A stretch of DNA of 38,293 nucleotides from Planctomycetia bacterium. Lineage in GTDB: Bacteria; Planctomycetota; Phycisphaerae; Phycisphaerales; SM1A02. Shown in pieces: positions 19,401 to 26,436 of this stretch. Within the stretch, counting starts at the first letter, position 1; the number at the start of each line of letters is the position of its first letter. The translations under genes were made by a program, and so were the position numbers. The DNA lies in contig SYAC01000010.1 in NCBI GenBank assembly GCA_005787685.1, positions 1 to 38,293 on the forward strand, written 5' to 3'. The notes beneath the pieces were generated by a model. It saw only the letters and a program-made list of their open reading frames with translations. It was not told where the DNA came from and ran no database searches.

Positions 19401-19565
19401 TTTGGCGACCTTGATTTCTCTGGTGAAGTTGACACGGGCGACGTCGCATTAGTGCTTCTTGATACAGGTGCCTGCTCTGGTTGCCCAAGCGATCTTGACG
19501 GCTCTGGTGAAGTTGACTCGGGTGACGTTTCACTGATTCTTCTAAGCACTGGTGTGTGCCCTTAA
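16404..19565 (+). CDS. Large secreted modular protein: four lamin-tail-like repeats, two Cys-rich modules, dockerin-like tail
   Basis: An exported protein of about 1053 residues of unknown function. The signal peptide core is L-I-A-G-F-I-F-A-T-T-S-V-A-F-A. Four related modules follow, each opening with a phrase like L-N-E-V-R-I-D, then E-F-V-E-L-S-G-x-P-G, a G-x-I-E-x-x-x-x-L-x-G strand, an acidic loop such as D-T-N-D-D-G-V-L-D and T-P-W-T-S. They look like lamin-tail (LTD) beta-sandwich domains. Two Cys-rich modules (17739-17887 and 18546-18704) separate modules 2/3 and 3/4. The C-terminus carries two acidic repeats, D-F-S-G-E-V-D-T-G-D-V and D-G-S-G-E-V-D-S-G-D-V. The ATG at 16404 has AGAAGGA 5 nt upstream; 16389 and 16446 are alternatives. 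A strong terminator follows. Confidence 0.85.
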   Translation: MRRMVWLFSLGPQTMRTNLIAGFIFATTSVAFAQSFNEFRIQQTGIDTQIYAEIKGIAGTDMSAYSLLVIGNDDFATPPAQNGYIESVIQLSGVIPASGYYVVAEPSYSLTTPDLFSFLDFQSDNNKTYLLVNGFTGVVGDIVDSDSNGTIDTTFWTSISSSVAFVASATQDGLFSDYVYSTTKVGPDGGYFPSKAQVCEDSGVWNLGFAEVSLTSDTPGAANTGCSSSNVVVQLNEVRIDQQGTDNDEFVELSGQPGADLSALTYIVIGDGTTITKSGVIECIMPLTGQIMPADGLFLITNKASGQDGIAFGATGDLQSTAMVFENSDNVTHLIVRTFTGTLAQDLDTNDDGVLDATPWTSVVDGLAICKTTAAAPTGTDEWWYTPVVEEGSFVPRSKPDALFVASHNYRCSPQGSWKVGFFDPVAAGSANLDSPGAVNPECSNCGSGAGSCFTTHDDPGCNNANCCATVCSIIPACCVTAWDSACSDSAFLNCLQGGNPPAIQLSEIRTFDEPTRNNNLPLNQYVEISGPANASLNGVTLVIIGAGGTPYDYRGFVDSSLKLDGLQLDSSGRFLITENNFNIPGVTPNLNSGGGLVFDKTGTITVLLAWNFYGSTTSDLDVLNDGVLDSTPWISLIDSMSLTDGNTDPLTSGAAYSTTVVGPHNYIGIDRLPEHAYRCTTTETWTMGQSEYTVYYDTPRAANASCSLPQIFNCGDSGAGDCLTAHDNAHCNNMPCCEAVCNVVPSCCSVIWDETCVAATATLADCGGGLPAFYLSEARFDEVTAGTTDANEYIEIAGTPGEPLDGRTVLILGEGSTTVGGVTTNLKSGAIETVISLDGQVMGETGYFVITLKTVNSTTGEIIQDGVALGYPGDLQVATLNMENDDNLTVMLVEGFTGLLNTDLDTDDNGTLDSTPWTSLIDSISIVKTVRAAPISTTEEWWYASRIPPLKDGIAMHIYRCFPDNLWWAGVRDITDPNTITDRLGQSNLSCPGNGSECFGDLDFSGEVDTGDVALVLLDTGACSGCPSDLDGSGEVDSGDVSLILLSTGVCP

Positions 19566-19607
19566 GTTCAGCGCGGCGTTGAAGGTCGCGACTTTGTGAG
19601 CGCAAAC

Positions 19608-19640
19608 AAACCCCTCGGTCCTGTGACCGAGGGGTTTTTT
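19608..19640 (+). terminator. Rho-independent terminator
   Basis: The perfect stem CCCCTCGGTC / GACCGAGGGG with loop CTGT is preceded by AAA and followed directly by TTTTTT. It closes the large secreted-protein gene and is the clearest intrinsic terminator in the window. Confidence 0.95.
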
Positions 19641-19684
19641 AATTGCAGGACACTTCGGTGAATCACTGAGGCTATGCTCGCGTC

Positions 19685-20515
19685 GTGGCAAGTGCCCAAG
19701 CAATCACAACTTTTGGCTCATATGTGGCGCAAGCCGTTTGCGACTTCGGCCGATTCGCAAATTTTGCCTCAGCCGCGGCGCGTCGCATGGTCATGTATCC
19801 CGTAAAAAGCTTTTGCTGGCGCTTGCTTGGTCCGCAACTCTACGCAGTTGGAGTGCTGAGTATTCCAGTAGTGGCCATTACGGGCGCGTTCATTGGCATG
19901 ATCCTGGCATTGGAAGGCTTCAACCAATTCGCCGCGCTTGGTCAAGAGGATCGCTTGGGCGGCATTATCAATGTAAGCGTGGTCAAACAAATTGGGCCCG
20001 TGCTTGCGGCGGTCATGGTGGCGGGCAGAGTTGGGTGTGCATTAGCCGCTGAATTAGGCACCATGCGAGTGACGGAACAACTTGATGCCATGCGCGCCAT
20101 GGGCGCGGACCCCATTCAGCAATTAGTTGTGCCACGCGTGTTGGCGTGCACCATCATGACGCCCATACTCACCATGTATTCCAACATGCTCGGCAGCCTG
20201 GGCGCATGGATGGTTACCGTGAAAATTTTTGGCGTCAGTGGTCCGGACTACTGGTACTGGACGGCGCAATTTGTGTCATGGCGCGAACCCTTCGGTGGTC
20301 TATTTAAAAGCGTGTTCTTTGGAGCCGCCATTGGATTTATTTCCTGCTACAAGGGCTTTCATTGCCGCCCAGGAGCCGCGGGCGTGGGCCAAGCTGCGAC
20401 GGCTAGTTTTGTATCCAGCTTCATGGCCATTGTCATATTGAATTTGGTGCTGGCGCAATTTCTCAACACAATCATCCGTTTGCTATACCCCGCTTTGCCC
20501 AGTGTTTTGGGTTAA
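19685..20515 (+). CDS. mlaE: MlaE family ABC transporter permease
   Basis: Inner-membrane permease of 276 residues in the MlaE/YrbE family, which moves phospholipids between inner and outer membranes as part of an MlaFEDB-type ABC system. Family signatures visible are G-A-F-I-G-M-I-L-A-L-E-G, I-G-P-V-L-A-A-V-M-V-A-G-R-V-G, the loop E-L-G-T-M-R-V-T-E-Q-L-D-A-M-R-A-M-G and P-R-V-L-A. The GTG start has TATGCT 6 nt upstream and no ribosome-binding site. The ATPase and the MCE-domain partner do not follow: the next gene is a tRNA. The remaining subunits must lie elsewhere, unlike the usual operon arrangement. Confidence 0.92.
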   Translation: MASAQAITTFGSYVAQAVCDFGRFANFASAAARRMVMYPVKSFCWRLLGPQLYAVGVLSIPVVAITGAFIGMILALEGFNQFAALGQEDRLGGIINVSVVKQIGPVLAAVMVAGRVGCALAAELGTMRVTEQLDAMRAMGADPIQQLVVPRVLACTIMTPILTMYSNMLGSLGAWMVTVKIFGVSGPDYWYWTAQFVSWREPFGGLFKSVFFGAAIGFISCYKGFHCRPGAAGVGQAATASFVSSFMAIVILNLVLAQFLNTIIRLLYPALPSVLG

Positions 20516-20599
20516 TGCGCAACACAAAGCCGCGGCCATGGCCCCAGGGTCAGTGGACGCGCCATAATTCCTCCAAGACCGTACACTTTCATTCTCTCT

Positions 20600-20671
20600 G
20601 CGGGAGTAGCTCAGTGGTAGAGCGGCAGCCTTCCAAGCTGCATGTCGCGAGTTCAAGTCTCGTCTCCCGCT
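20600..20671 (+). tRNA. tRNA-Gly (anticodon TCC)
   Basis: The acceptor stem GCGGGAG pairs perfectly with CTCCCGC. The D arm is GCTC/GAGC, and the anticodon stem GCAGC/GCTGC encloses the loop CTTCCAA with anticodon TCC at 20632-20634. The T loop is TTCAAGT. The discriminator is T and no CCA is encoded. A -10-like TACACT at 20582-20587 lies 12 nt upstream of the 5' end. Confidence 0.96.
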
Positions 20672-20741
20672 TTCGCCTAGTGGTTCTTCGTAGCCATGAT
20701 TTCGCGCTTTGCAAACATTGCACTGGCCATCATGTCGGAAA

Positions 20742-21740
20742 TCACTTCACGCCTGAAGTTTTTGTCCATTGAAACTTGCCAAGCAGTATTCGATGCTCGC
20801 CTGGCAATCCCCCCGCAAGTGGCTTGGGATTGCGCAGATTTGCGGCGCCACTTTCACCAAGAATTTCCATGGCTTCGCAGCGCAGGCGTTGGTTGGTGAA
20901 AATAAAATCAATGCGATCGGATCGGTCGCGCTTTAAAAGAATGGTTGGCCATGTCACGCCAGGATGATCAACCACTTGAGCGTGCAAGGTACGAAACGCG
21001 TCGCTGAATCCCGCGCGTTCAATGGTGCGGACACTAGGCCATGCCACGCGCATTGGGCACAATTCAGTGGTCACGGCTTGATCGCACCAATCGCTGGCGC
21101 TCGGTTCATTCACCATTCCAGCGGCGATCACGCACAATCCAGCAGCGCTTGCGGCACGCGCGGCAACCGCCAACTTTTCACTTTGCAAACCGCGGGTGAT
21201 GTTTGCACTGCCAACGGCGGCCTCCGCGGAGTTCAAGAATGGTTGCTCATCATGGGGCACGCCAAGCAGTTGATAAGGCTGATAGGGTGCAAATGGAAAT
21301 GCAATGGGAAAGGCAACCACTTCACGACCATCCATGGCTGTCAATTGCACCCCCAGACCATTCCAAAGCTCGCCCTCTTTTGCGGGGGAATGACTCCATG
21401 TTGTGATCAACCCCGCTCCCGGCGCGACACCCGCAAGCGCGATCCAAGTTCTTTTGGTCGCGGTCGCCAATGCTGGCGCAACGCATTCACCGCGCGCGAC
21501 AAAGACAATGTCGCAAGGAAATTCAGCAAGAATTTTTTGAGCTCGCTCAAGACGCTCGGCATCGGTCAGTTTATTTTGCTGGCCGCCGCAGCCAAGGTCC
21601 ATGGTCAACACCTGTATGCGCGCCGGCGGATCTGACACCAACCCCGCCATCAGGCAGAGCGCGACCATGGGCCAGCGCAGGAAAAAAAACTCAACGGAGT
21701 TCGGGCAATACCCGCGCAAAAAATTGCGGAAGTTCATCAT
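20742..21740 (-). CDS. Exported endonuclease/exonuclease/phosphatase-fold protein, degenerate active site
   Basis: A protein of 332 residues with an N-terminal hydrophobic stretch (W-P-M-V-A-L-C-L-M-A-G-L-V) that suggests membrane anchoring or export. The rest follows the EEP order: I-Q-V-L-T-M-D-L-G near the start, D-I-V-F-V-A-R-G-E where D-I-V-x-L-Q-E is normal, G-M-V-N-E-P in place of G-D-F-N, D-R-S-D-R-I-D-F-I-F, and G-E-H-R near the end in place of S-D-H-R. Several catalytic residues are changed, so hydrolase activity is doubtful. It is the last gene of the peroxiredoxin-inhibitor operon, 12 bp after the inhibitor stop. Two adjacent ATGs (21740, 21737) could serve as start. Function unknown. 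Confidence 0.65.
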   Translation of the reverse strand: MMNFRNFLRGYCPNSVEFFFLRWPMVALCLMAGLVSDPPARIQVLTMDLGCGGQQNKLTDAERLERAQKILAEFPCDIVFVARGECVAPALATATKRTWIALAGVAPGAGLITTWSHSPAKEGELWNGLGVQLTAMDGREVVAFPIAFPFAPYQPYQLLGVPHDEQPFLNSAEAAVGSANITRGLQSEKLAVAARAASAAGLCVIAAGMVNEPSASDWCDQAVTTELCPMRVAWPSVRTIERAGFSDAFRTLHAQVVDHPGVTWPTILLKRDRSDRIDFIFTNQRLRCEAMEILGESGAANLRNPKPLAGGLPGEHRILLGKFQWTKTSGVK

Positions 21741-21752
21741 GGTGATCGGTCA

Positions 21753-22238
21753 TTACTTGACCGTGGCAGGCGCCTCTAGAACGGTCAGTGTCAATGTGAG
21801 GGTCTTAGATGGCGCGATATTTTTTTCCCAAGCACGCACAAGCACAAATGACACTTTGAGATTGCCAAGACTTTTTCCGTATAGAACAAAGATGGTGCGT
21901 ACGCGTCCGCCCACAACGCCAGTGTCAATTGGGGAGATTTCGGGTGGAAGATCCACCGTAATGCACGCGTCGTTTCCAAGTAGACATTGCCATTCGTAGC
22001 CAGTGCCAGCGTTGGATTCAAGGGCCACTTTGAACTCTTCACCCACCACAATGGAGCGTTCAAGCGAGGTTTCCAAATCCAAAAATTGGCCTTGGTCAAT
22101 GGATGAATTCGCCGCATCTACTTTGACCGAGGACAACCTTCGAACAGCCATGATTGGTGATGGACCCCCACCACTGCAACTGCCCAATGGCAATGCCATG
22201 CCCATGAAGATCGCCATCACCAAACTTATTTTCAGCAT
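21753..22238 (-). CDS. Chagasin-type (I42) cysteine protease inhibitor lipoprotein
   Basis: A lipoprotein of 161 residues whose signal peptide ends in P-L-G-S-C (Cys21). The mature part has the three inhibitor loops of the chagasin/MEROPS I42 family. N76-A-G-T-G-Y-E-W corresponds to N-x-T-T-G-Y, V-V-G-G-R around 109 to the G-x-G-G loop, and R135-A-W-E to R-P-W. It should form an Ig-like beta-sandwich that blocks papain-type proteases in the periplasm or at the surface. No target protease was found in the window. The ATG overlaps the peroxiredoxin stop (ATGCTGA), so translation is probably coupled. Confidence 0.8.
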   Translation of the reverse strand: MLKISLVMAIFMGMALPLGSCSGGGPSPIMAVRRLSSVKVDAANSSIDQGQFLDLETSLERSIVVGEEFKVALESNAGTGYEWQCLLGNDACITVDLPPEISPIDTGVVGGRVRTIFVLYGKSLGNLKVSFVLVRAWEKNIAPSKTLTLTLTVLEAPATVK

Positions 22239-22699
22239 GATTCAACGGCTTTTTGAATGGAAACAAAATCAACTTGTTGGCCAGGATTCTCACTGATCGA
22301 CGCATACTTCACGTGTCCAGAGGCGTCGATCACAAACACCGAACGCTTGGAGACGCCGCTGAGTCCCATCAACTCCTCATGCAACACGCCGTAGGTGCGC
22401 GAGACATCTCTGTTGAAATCGCTCAGCAACGGAAATGGAATTTTTTCCATTTCGCGAAACTTGGCTGTGACAAATGGAGAATCCACGCTTATGCCAAATA
22501 CTTTGCAACCCATGCCATTGAATGTGACATACGCGTCTCGAAAGTGACACAATTCCGTGGTGCACACTGGGCTAAACGCCAGCGGAAAAAACAACAGGAC
22601 AACTTTTTCGTGGCCAATGACGCCTGCCAAGTCAATAACTTGACCGGGCTGGCACGGCAGGGTGAAGGCGGGCGCTTTGGAACCAACAGATAGAGGCAT
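22232..22699 (-). CDS. Peroxiredoxin (AhpC/TSA; AhpE/BCP-like)
   Basis: A thiol peroxidase of 155 residues that reduces hydroperoxides. The active-site segment F-F-P-L-A-F-S-P-V-C-T-T-E-L-C gives peroxidatic Cys46 and a second Cys51 at the C-x4-C spacing of BCP. The surrounding sequence resembles AhpE. L-L-S-D-F and Y-G-V are the other conserved landmarks. The ATG at 22699 has GGAG 8 nt upstream and begins exactly at the conserved domain; an in-frame start at 22762 would add a 21-residue extension without support. It is the first gene of a three-gene minus-strand operon with the inhibitor and the EEP-like protein. No signal peptide is present, so it acts in the cytoplasm. Confidence 0.92.
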   Translation of the reverse strand: MPLSVGSKAPAFTLPCQPGQVIDLAGVIGHEKVVLLFFPLAFSPVCTTELCHFRDAYVTFNGMGCKVFGISVDSPFVTAKFREMEKIPFPLLSDFNRDVSRTYGVLHEELMGLSGVSKRSVFVIDASGHVKYASISENPGQQVDFVSIQKAVESC

Positions 22700-22735
22700 T
22701 CTAAAATCTCCAAGTAGGTGCGGATAGCCCACTTG

Positions 22736-22752
22736 TGCGGGCGTTGCCCGCA
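22736..22752. promoter_or_regulatory. GC hairpin upstream of the peroxiredoxin operon
   Basis: TGCGGGC and GCCCGCA form a perfect 7-bp inverted repeat around GTT, 36 nt upstream of the peroxiredoxin ATG. It could be an operator or a leader hairpin; no function is shown by the sequence itself. Confidence 0.35.
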
Positions 22753-22825
22753 ACGGTAGCACGACGCGCGCTCATACACCACTTGTCCACACAAGAATTT
22801 TTTTGAAAGAGATTGGAGCCGTAGT

Positions 22826-22852
22826 TTGATTCAAATGTAAATATTTTATAAT
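22826..22852 (+). promoter_or_regulatory. Probable promoter of the second secreted Cys-rich gene
   Basis: TTGATT (22826-22831), a 15-nt spacer and a perfect TATAAT (22847-22852) lie in an AT-rich stretch. A start of transcription near 22859 would place the GGAGG-ATG at 22931-22943 about 80 nt downstream, in agreement with the start chosen for the gene. Confidence 0.5.
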
Positions 22853-22940
22853 TTTCAAGAAAAAAGGGGGCAATTTGAGAGAACCCCCATTGGCGGCTCA
22901 TGATGCTTGCACCGCAACTCGCGGAGAAATGGAGGCACCG

Positions 22941-24344
22941 ATGAATCGCCACATCGCATGCTTACTTGAAAGTTTTGGACATCGTTCTGGAAATCGTTCT
23001 GGAAATCGTTCTGTACATAGTTGCGTGAATCATCACTCTTGTGCGTTGAATCCCACGCTTTGCGTTCTATGTCCCCCACCTGCCGCCGTGCGTGCGCGCC
23101 CAGCAAGCATGGCGCGGCGAAAGTATTGGCGCGCGCTGCAAGCACTTGTGTTGGCGTGTTGCGCCACCCTGTCCAACGCGTTGGCGCAAGACGGACCATG
23201 CTGCAGCGCGCATGCTGGCACTGGGTGCGCGAGTCAAGATTGCCTTGACACAGTGTGTCAACTTGATCCATTTTGTTGCTCAATGTCGTGGGATGAACGC
23301 TGCGCATTGGAAGCCGGCGTGTTGTGCCAAATGTGCCACACCAGCAGCGTGTGCGATATTCCCAGCGCCGATCTGGAGGAAATGTGTGTGTGCGTCTTGG
23401 ATACGCCTGTGGATTGCGCCCAACTTCAAGACATTCGCCAACTGATTCCAAATGTAAAGTATGGCGGTCATGCCTGGTCAAGCGCAACCAGTCGCGATGT
23501 GGATTGGTTTGAAATAGAGCTTGATTCCCCGCAATTACTGAGCATTGAACTGTGGACGCGGGGATCCATTGGCGTGGCCATGGTCGATGATCAATGTCCC
23601 CCCAATACATTGGCCGAAGGCGTAGATGGCTGTTCATCCATGACGCAAGCGTGCGTACCTGCCGGTATTACGCGCATCACTGTTCGATCATTGCTCTTTG
23701 AAAATATTTCCTGCGAAGATGATCGTTCACGCTACACCATGCAAGTCAGCATTGGTCCATGCACCTTGGAGCGCTTGGTGAATGATCGCTGTGACATGGC
23801 GCTGCCAATGGATGTTGGCACCATTCTGACCGACACAACTTATGCCACAACGGAGCCAAGCTGGCTTCCAAGTCTTTGCAATGAGGGCGCCGGGTTGGCG
23901 TTCACTCACGACGCATGGTTTCATTTCACGGCCAATGTTTCCGGGATTTTTCAGGCCAGCACATGCGTCGGTCCCACATTTGATTCTCGTCTTGCGGTCT
24001 ACGCTGACTGCGGCGGCGATGTGTTGGCATGCAACGATGACGCCTGTGATGGAGTGGGGTCAAGCGCTGAATTTCAATTGACATGCGGCGAGTCCGCCCT
24101 GATCCGCGTGGGCGGTTGGGGCTCAGGTGGACCAATAACTCTTACGATAGACCAACTTTTAACAATTTCCTGTACTTGTCCAGCCGACCTAGACGGCTCT
24201 GGGGAGGTCGATACATCCGATGTGGCACTTTGCCTGCTTGATATAGGCAATTGTGGGGGCGCGTTTGATCTGGACCAAGACGGTGAAGTTTCCTCAGGCG
24301 ATCTTTCCATCATCCTGCTTTCCACTGGAGCATGCGATTCTTAG
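22941..24344 (+). CDS. Secreted Cys-rich protein with dockerin-like tail
   Basis: A protein of 467 residues, function unknown. A signal peptide (M-A-R-R-K-Y-W-R-A-L then a hydrophobic core ending S-N-A-L-A) begins only at 23109, some 56 residues into the frame. The ATG at 22941 has a strong GGAGG 5 nt upstream, while the ATG at 23109 gives the neater signal peptide. After cleavage come one Cys-rich CC...WD...C module (about 23190-23340) and a PPC-like beta domain. The next domain has N-D-R-C, D-A-W-F-H-F-T-A, F-D-S-R-L-A-V-Y and C-N-D-D-A-C, common in planctomycete and myxobacterial exoproteins. The tail ends in two acidic repeats, D-G-S-G-E-V-D-T-S-D-V and D-Q-D-G-E-V-S-S-G-D-L. Confidence 0.8.
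   Translation: MNRHIACLLESFGHRSGNRSGNRSVHSCVNHHSCALNPTLCVLCPPPAAVRARPASMARRKYWRALQALVLACCATLSNALAQDGPCCSAHAGTGCASQDCLDTVCQLDPFCCSMSWDERCALEAGVLCQMCHTSSVCDIPSADLEEMCVCVLDTPVDCAQLQDIRQLIPNVKYGGHAWSSATSRDVDWFEIELDSPQLLSIELWTRGSIGVAMVDDQCPPNTLAEGVDGCSSMTQACVPAGITRITVRSLLFENISCEDDRSRYTMQVSIGPCTLERLVNDRCDMALPMDVGTILTDTTYATTEPSWLPSLCNEGAGLAFTHDAWFHFTANVSGIFQASTCVGPTFDSRLAVYADCGGDVLACNDDACDGVGSSAEFQLTCGESALIRVGGWGSGGPITLTIDQLLTISCTCPADLDGSGEVDTSDVALCLLDIGNCGGAFDLDQDGEVSSGDLSIILLSTGACDS
22981..23016 (+). repeat. Three 12-bp direct repeats
   Basis: ATCGTTCTGGAA occurs twice in tandem, followed by ATCGTTCTGTAC. The array lies inside the extended N-terminus of the secreted gene, where it encodes R-S-G-N, R-S-G-N, R-S-V-H, and upstream of the alternative start at 23109. 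It may be coding slippage or a regulatory array. Confidence 0.85.
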
Positions 24345-24370
24345 GCGATCATTGGCTTATTTATGGAACT

Positions 24371-24399
24371 TTGAATCAACCGGCTTCGGACTTATAGTA
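24371..24399 (+). promoter_or_regulatory. Probable promoter of the third secreted Cys-rich gene
   Basis: TTGAAT (24371-24376), a 17-nt spacer and TATAGT (24394-24399) form one of the best promoter matches in the window. The ATG at 24405 follows after 5 nt. The AGGAG between them therefore overlaps the expected transcription start and may not act as a ribosome-binding site. Confidence 0.65.
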
Positions 24400-24404
24400 A
24401 GGAG

Positions 24405-26345
24405 ATGAGTTTGAATGCTCTTTTGCCATCTGTTTTGAATGCCCGTGAATGCCTATTCAAAAATAGTGCGCCCTCTGTTTTGAAACACTCAATTTTATTT
24501 TCAAAGACCTGGTCTTTCACGACCCTGACTCAGCGCATATTTGGCGTTGGCTTTGGCGCACTTGCCTTCATTGCTTTCACGCTGAGCACGCAAGCGCGCG
24601 CGGATGAAAATGGATGTGGATTTGGTCCTTGCGGCGAGGTCCATGTTGGCAACGGATGCGTTGACTTGGTTTGCTGCAGCGATGTTTGCTCTTTCACGCC
24701 CCACTGCTGTGAGACCAATTGGGACCAAGACTGCCTAGACACGGCCAATCAAGTTTGTGAAATCTGCGGTATTCCCGGTCTCGGTTCTTGTTTCATTTCG
24801 CGTGAAAAAACATCGTGCGCGGACCCAACCTGTTGCGCCATGGTCTGCGCCATTGATCCCTTCTGTTGTGAAAGCGTGTGGGACTTCAATTGCGCTTTGT
24901 TGGCGCAGAGTACTTGCGTATTGCCACCCCCCAAGGCCTGCGGTGATCCAAGCGCCGGAGATTGCTTGATTCCCCACGGCAATTCCAGTTGTTCCGATTC
25001 CGCATGTTGTGAATCGGTGTGCGCAGGATTGCCAACATGTTGCGAAGTGATCTGGGATGATTTCTGCGTCTTTGTGGCAAGCGATCTTTGCAATACAACC
25101 TGCACTTTGGCTTGTCCGCTCAATGCCAATCGTGAATTGGAGGCCTGTGAGGCCCGCACGAATGATCCGACGATTCGCCCCGATTTGGTTCTGCCAAACA
25201 CGCCCCAAACCATTGGCGCGCAAACCACCATGTGTGGCTCTTTGTTTACCACCATTGACGGAACAACCACCACCGATGTGGACGTGTATTCCATTGATTT
25301 GCGCAACGCCGACACCGACAATGATGGCTTTGTCAAAGTAGCCATTACGCTGTCATCGGTTCGACCAGTGTTTGCCGCTCTGACCGCGGTCAACGCCACA
25401 GAAACTTCACTTCCAGGCGCGCAGCTATTGGTCAACTCCGCTGGCTGCGCCCCTGGCCGCCAATGGACCTGCGTGGCGCCCGCCAAATATTGGGTTGTGG
25501 TGGCTCCTGGAAACAACGGAATTATCTCTGGACAGGCCTTTCAGTGCGACAATGGCGACTATTGGTTCCAAATGGAAACCAAGGCCGCATGCGCGCTCCC
25601 CTGCACCAACGCCACCGGAGATTGCTTCACCGTTCACTCGTCCCCTAGTTGTGTTGACTCCGCATGTTGCGCAACTGTGTGTGATTCGATTCCCACATGC
25701 TGCGAAACCACATGGGACCAGGATTGCGCTGTCTGGGCTGCGCAAGCATGCGGCGCGCCGCAACCGAGCAACGATTCATGCGCGACACCACTCATCATTT
25801 CGACCGGCTCAACCCAAGTTTCATTGCTGGGTTCAACCGCGGGGCTACCAGCATTTTCGTGCTCAAGCAATCCAACTTCAACCGGCGGCGATATTTGGTT
25901 GCAATGGACGCCACTCGCAGCAACCTATGGCATTTATAAAATTGATGTCTGCGGCGTGACCTTTGACACGCGCATGGAGGTCTTCTCCAACTCATGCTCC
26001 AACCTTGTCATGGAACAATGTTCAGACGACAGTATTTTTTGCGAGCCCCCTCGCGGCAGCAGTCTTCAGCTTCAAACGCAATGCGATACCACATACTTGA
26101 TCCGCTTGGCGTCGCTTCAAAATACGACCGGCTTTGCCACAATCCGTATCACGCCTTTGAGCGATAATCAAAACTGCTGCGTTGGCGACTTGGATTTCAA
26201 TGGCTATGTTGACACGGGCGATGTCTCGAGAATGCTGCTTGACTTTGGCATATGCGTGTTGTGTCCAACTGATGTTGACGCATCTGGGCGGGTGGATTCA
26301 GGCGATGTGTCGCTGCTGTTGATCAATTGGGGACCATGCAATTAG
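24405..26345 (+). CDS. Secreted protein with four Cys-rich modules and dockerin-like tail
   Basis: A protein of 646 residues, function unknown. A long N-terminal region ends in a signal-like core (F-G-A-L-A-F-I-A-F-T-L-S-T-Q-A-R-A). Three Cys-rich modules follow in tandem (about 24610-25095). A beta-rich domain with D-V-D-V-Y-S-I-D-L and N-D-G comes next, then a fourth module (about 25600-25755). After these lies the domain with N-D-S-C, G-D-I-W-L-Q-W-T and F-D-T-R-M-E-V-F, also found in the preceding secreted protein. The C-terminus has D-F-N-G-Y-V-D-T-G-D-V and D-A-S-G-R-V-D-S-G-D-V. The start is ATG at 24405, or TTG at 24411 if AGGAG is used. It lies 60 bp after its relative on the same strand, so the pair probably arose by duplication. 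Confidence 0.82.
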   Translation: MSLNALLPSVLNARECLFKNSAPSVLKHSILFSKTWSFTTLTQRIFGVGFGALAFIAFTLSTQARADENGCGFGPCGEVHVGNGCVDLVCCSDVCSFTPHCCETNWDQDCLDTANQVCEICGIPGLGSCFISREKTSCADPTCCAMVCAIDPFCCESVWDFNCALLAQSTCVLPPPKACGDPSAGDCLIPHGNSSCSDSACCESVCAGLPTCCEVIWDDFCVFVASDLCNTTCTLACPLNANRELEACEARTNDPTIRPDLVLPNTPQTIGAQTTMCGSLFTTIDGTTTTDVDVYSIDLRNADTDNDGFVKVAITLSSVRPVFAALTAVNATETSLPGAQLLVNSAGCAPGRQWTCVAPAKYWVVVAPGNNGIISGQAFQCDNGDYWFQMETKAACALPCTNATGDCFTVHSSPSCVDSACCATVCDSIPTCCETTWDQDCAVWAAQACGAPQPSNDSCATPLIISTGSTQVSLLGSTAGLPAFSCSSNPTSTGGDIWLQWTPLAATYGIYKIDVCGVTFDTRMEVFSNSCSNLVMEQCSDDSIFCEPPRGSSLQLQTQCDTTYLIRLASLQNTTGFATIRITPLSDNQNCCVGDLDFNGYVDTGDVSRMLLDFGICVLCPTDVDASGRVDSGDVSLLLINWGPCN

Positions 26346-26436
26346 TGCGCGACTGATCAATATTGCATTGCAACACAACCCCAAGCGTTCGGCTTGAAGC
26401 GTTGCGCTTGACATCACTCTTGGACTGCTGCAATAC

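Noticed and set aside
20964..21635. Open frame of 223 codons on the plus strand
   Set aside because: It lies wholly within the EEP-like gene on the other strand and shows no motif or ribosome-binding site.
22855..23637. Open frame of 260 codons on the minus strand
   Set aside because: It is antisense to the secreted Cys-rich gene, has no domain-like pattern, and probably reflects codon composition of the real gene.
24749..25516. Open frame of 255 codons on the minus strand
   Set aside because: Its repeats mirror the Cys-rich modules of the plus-strand gene read backwards, so it is an antisense shadow.
19402..26340. Cellulosome interpretation of the dockerin-like tails
   Set aside because: No cohesin, scaffoldin or glycoside hydrolase is present in the window; the tail alone does not support it.
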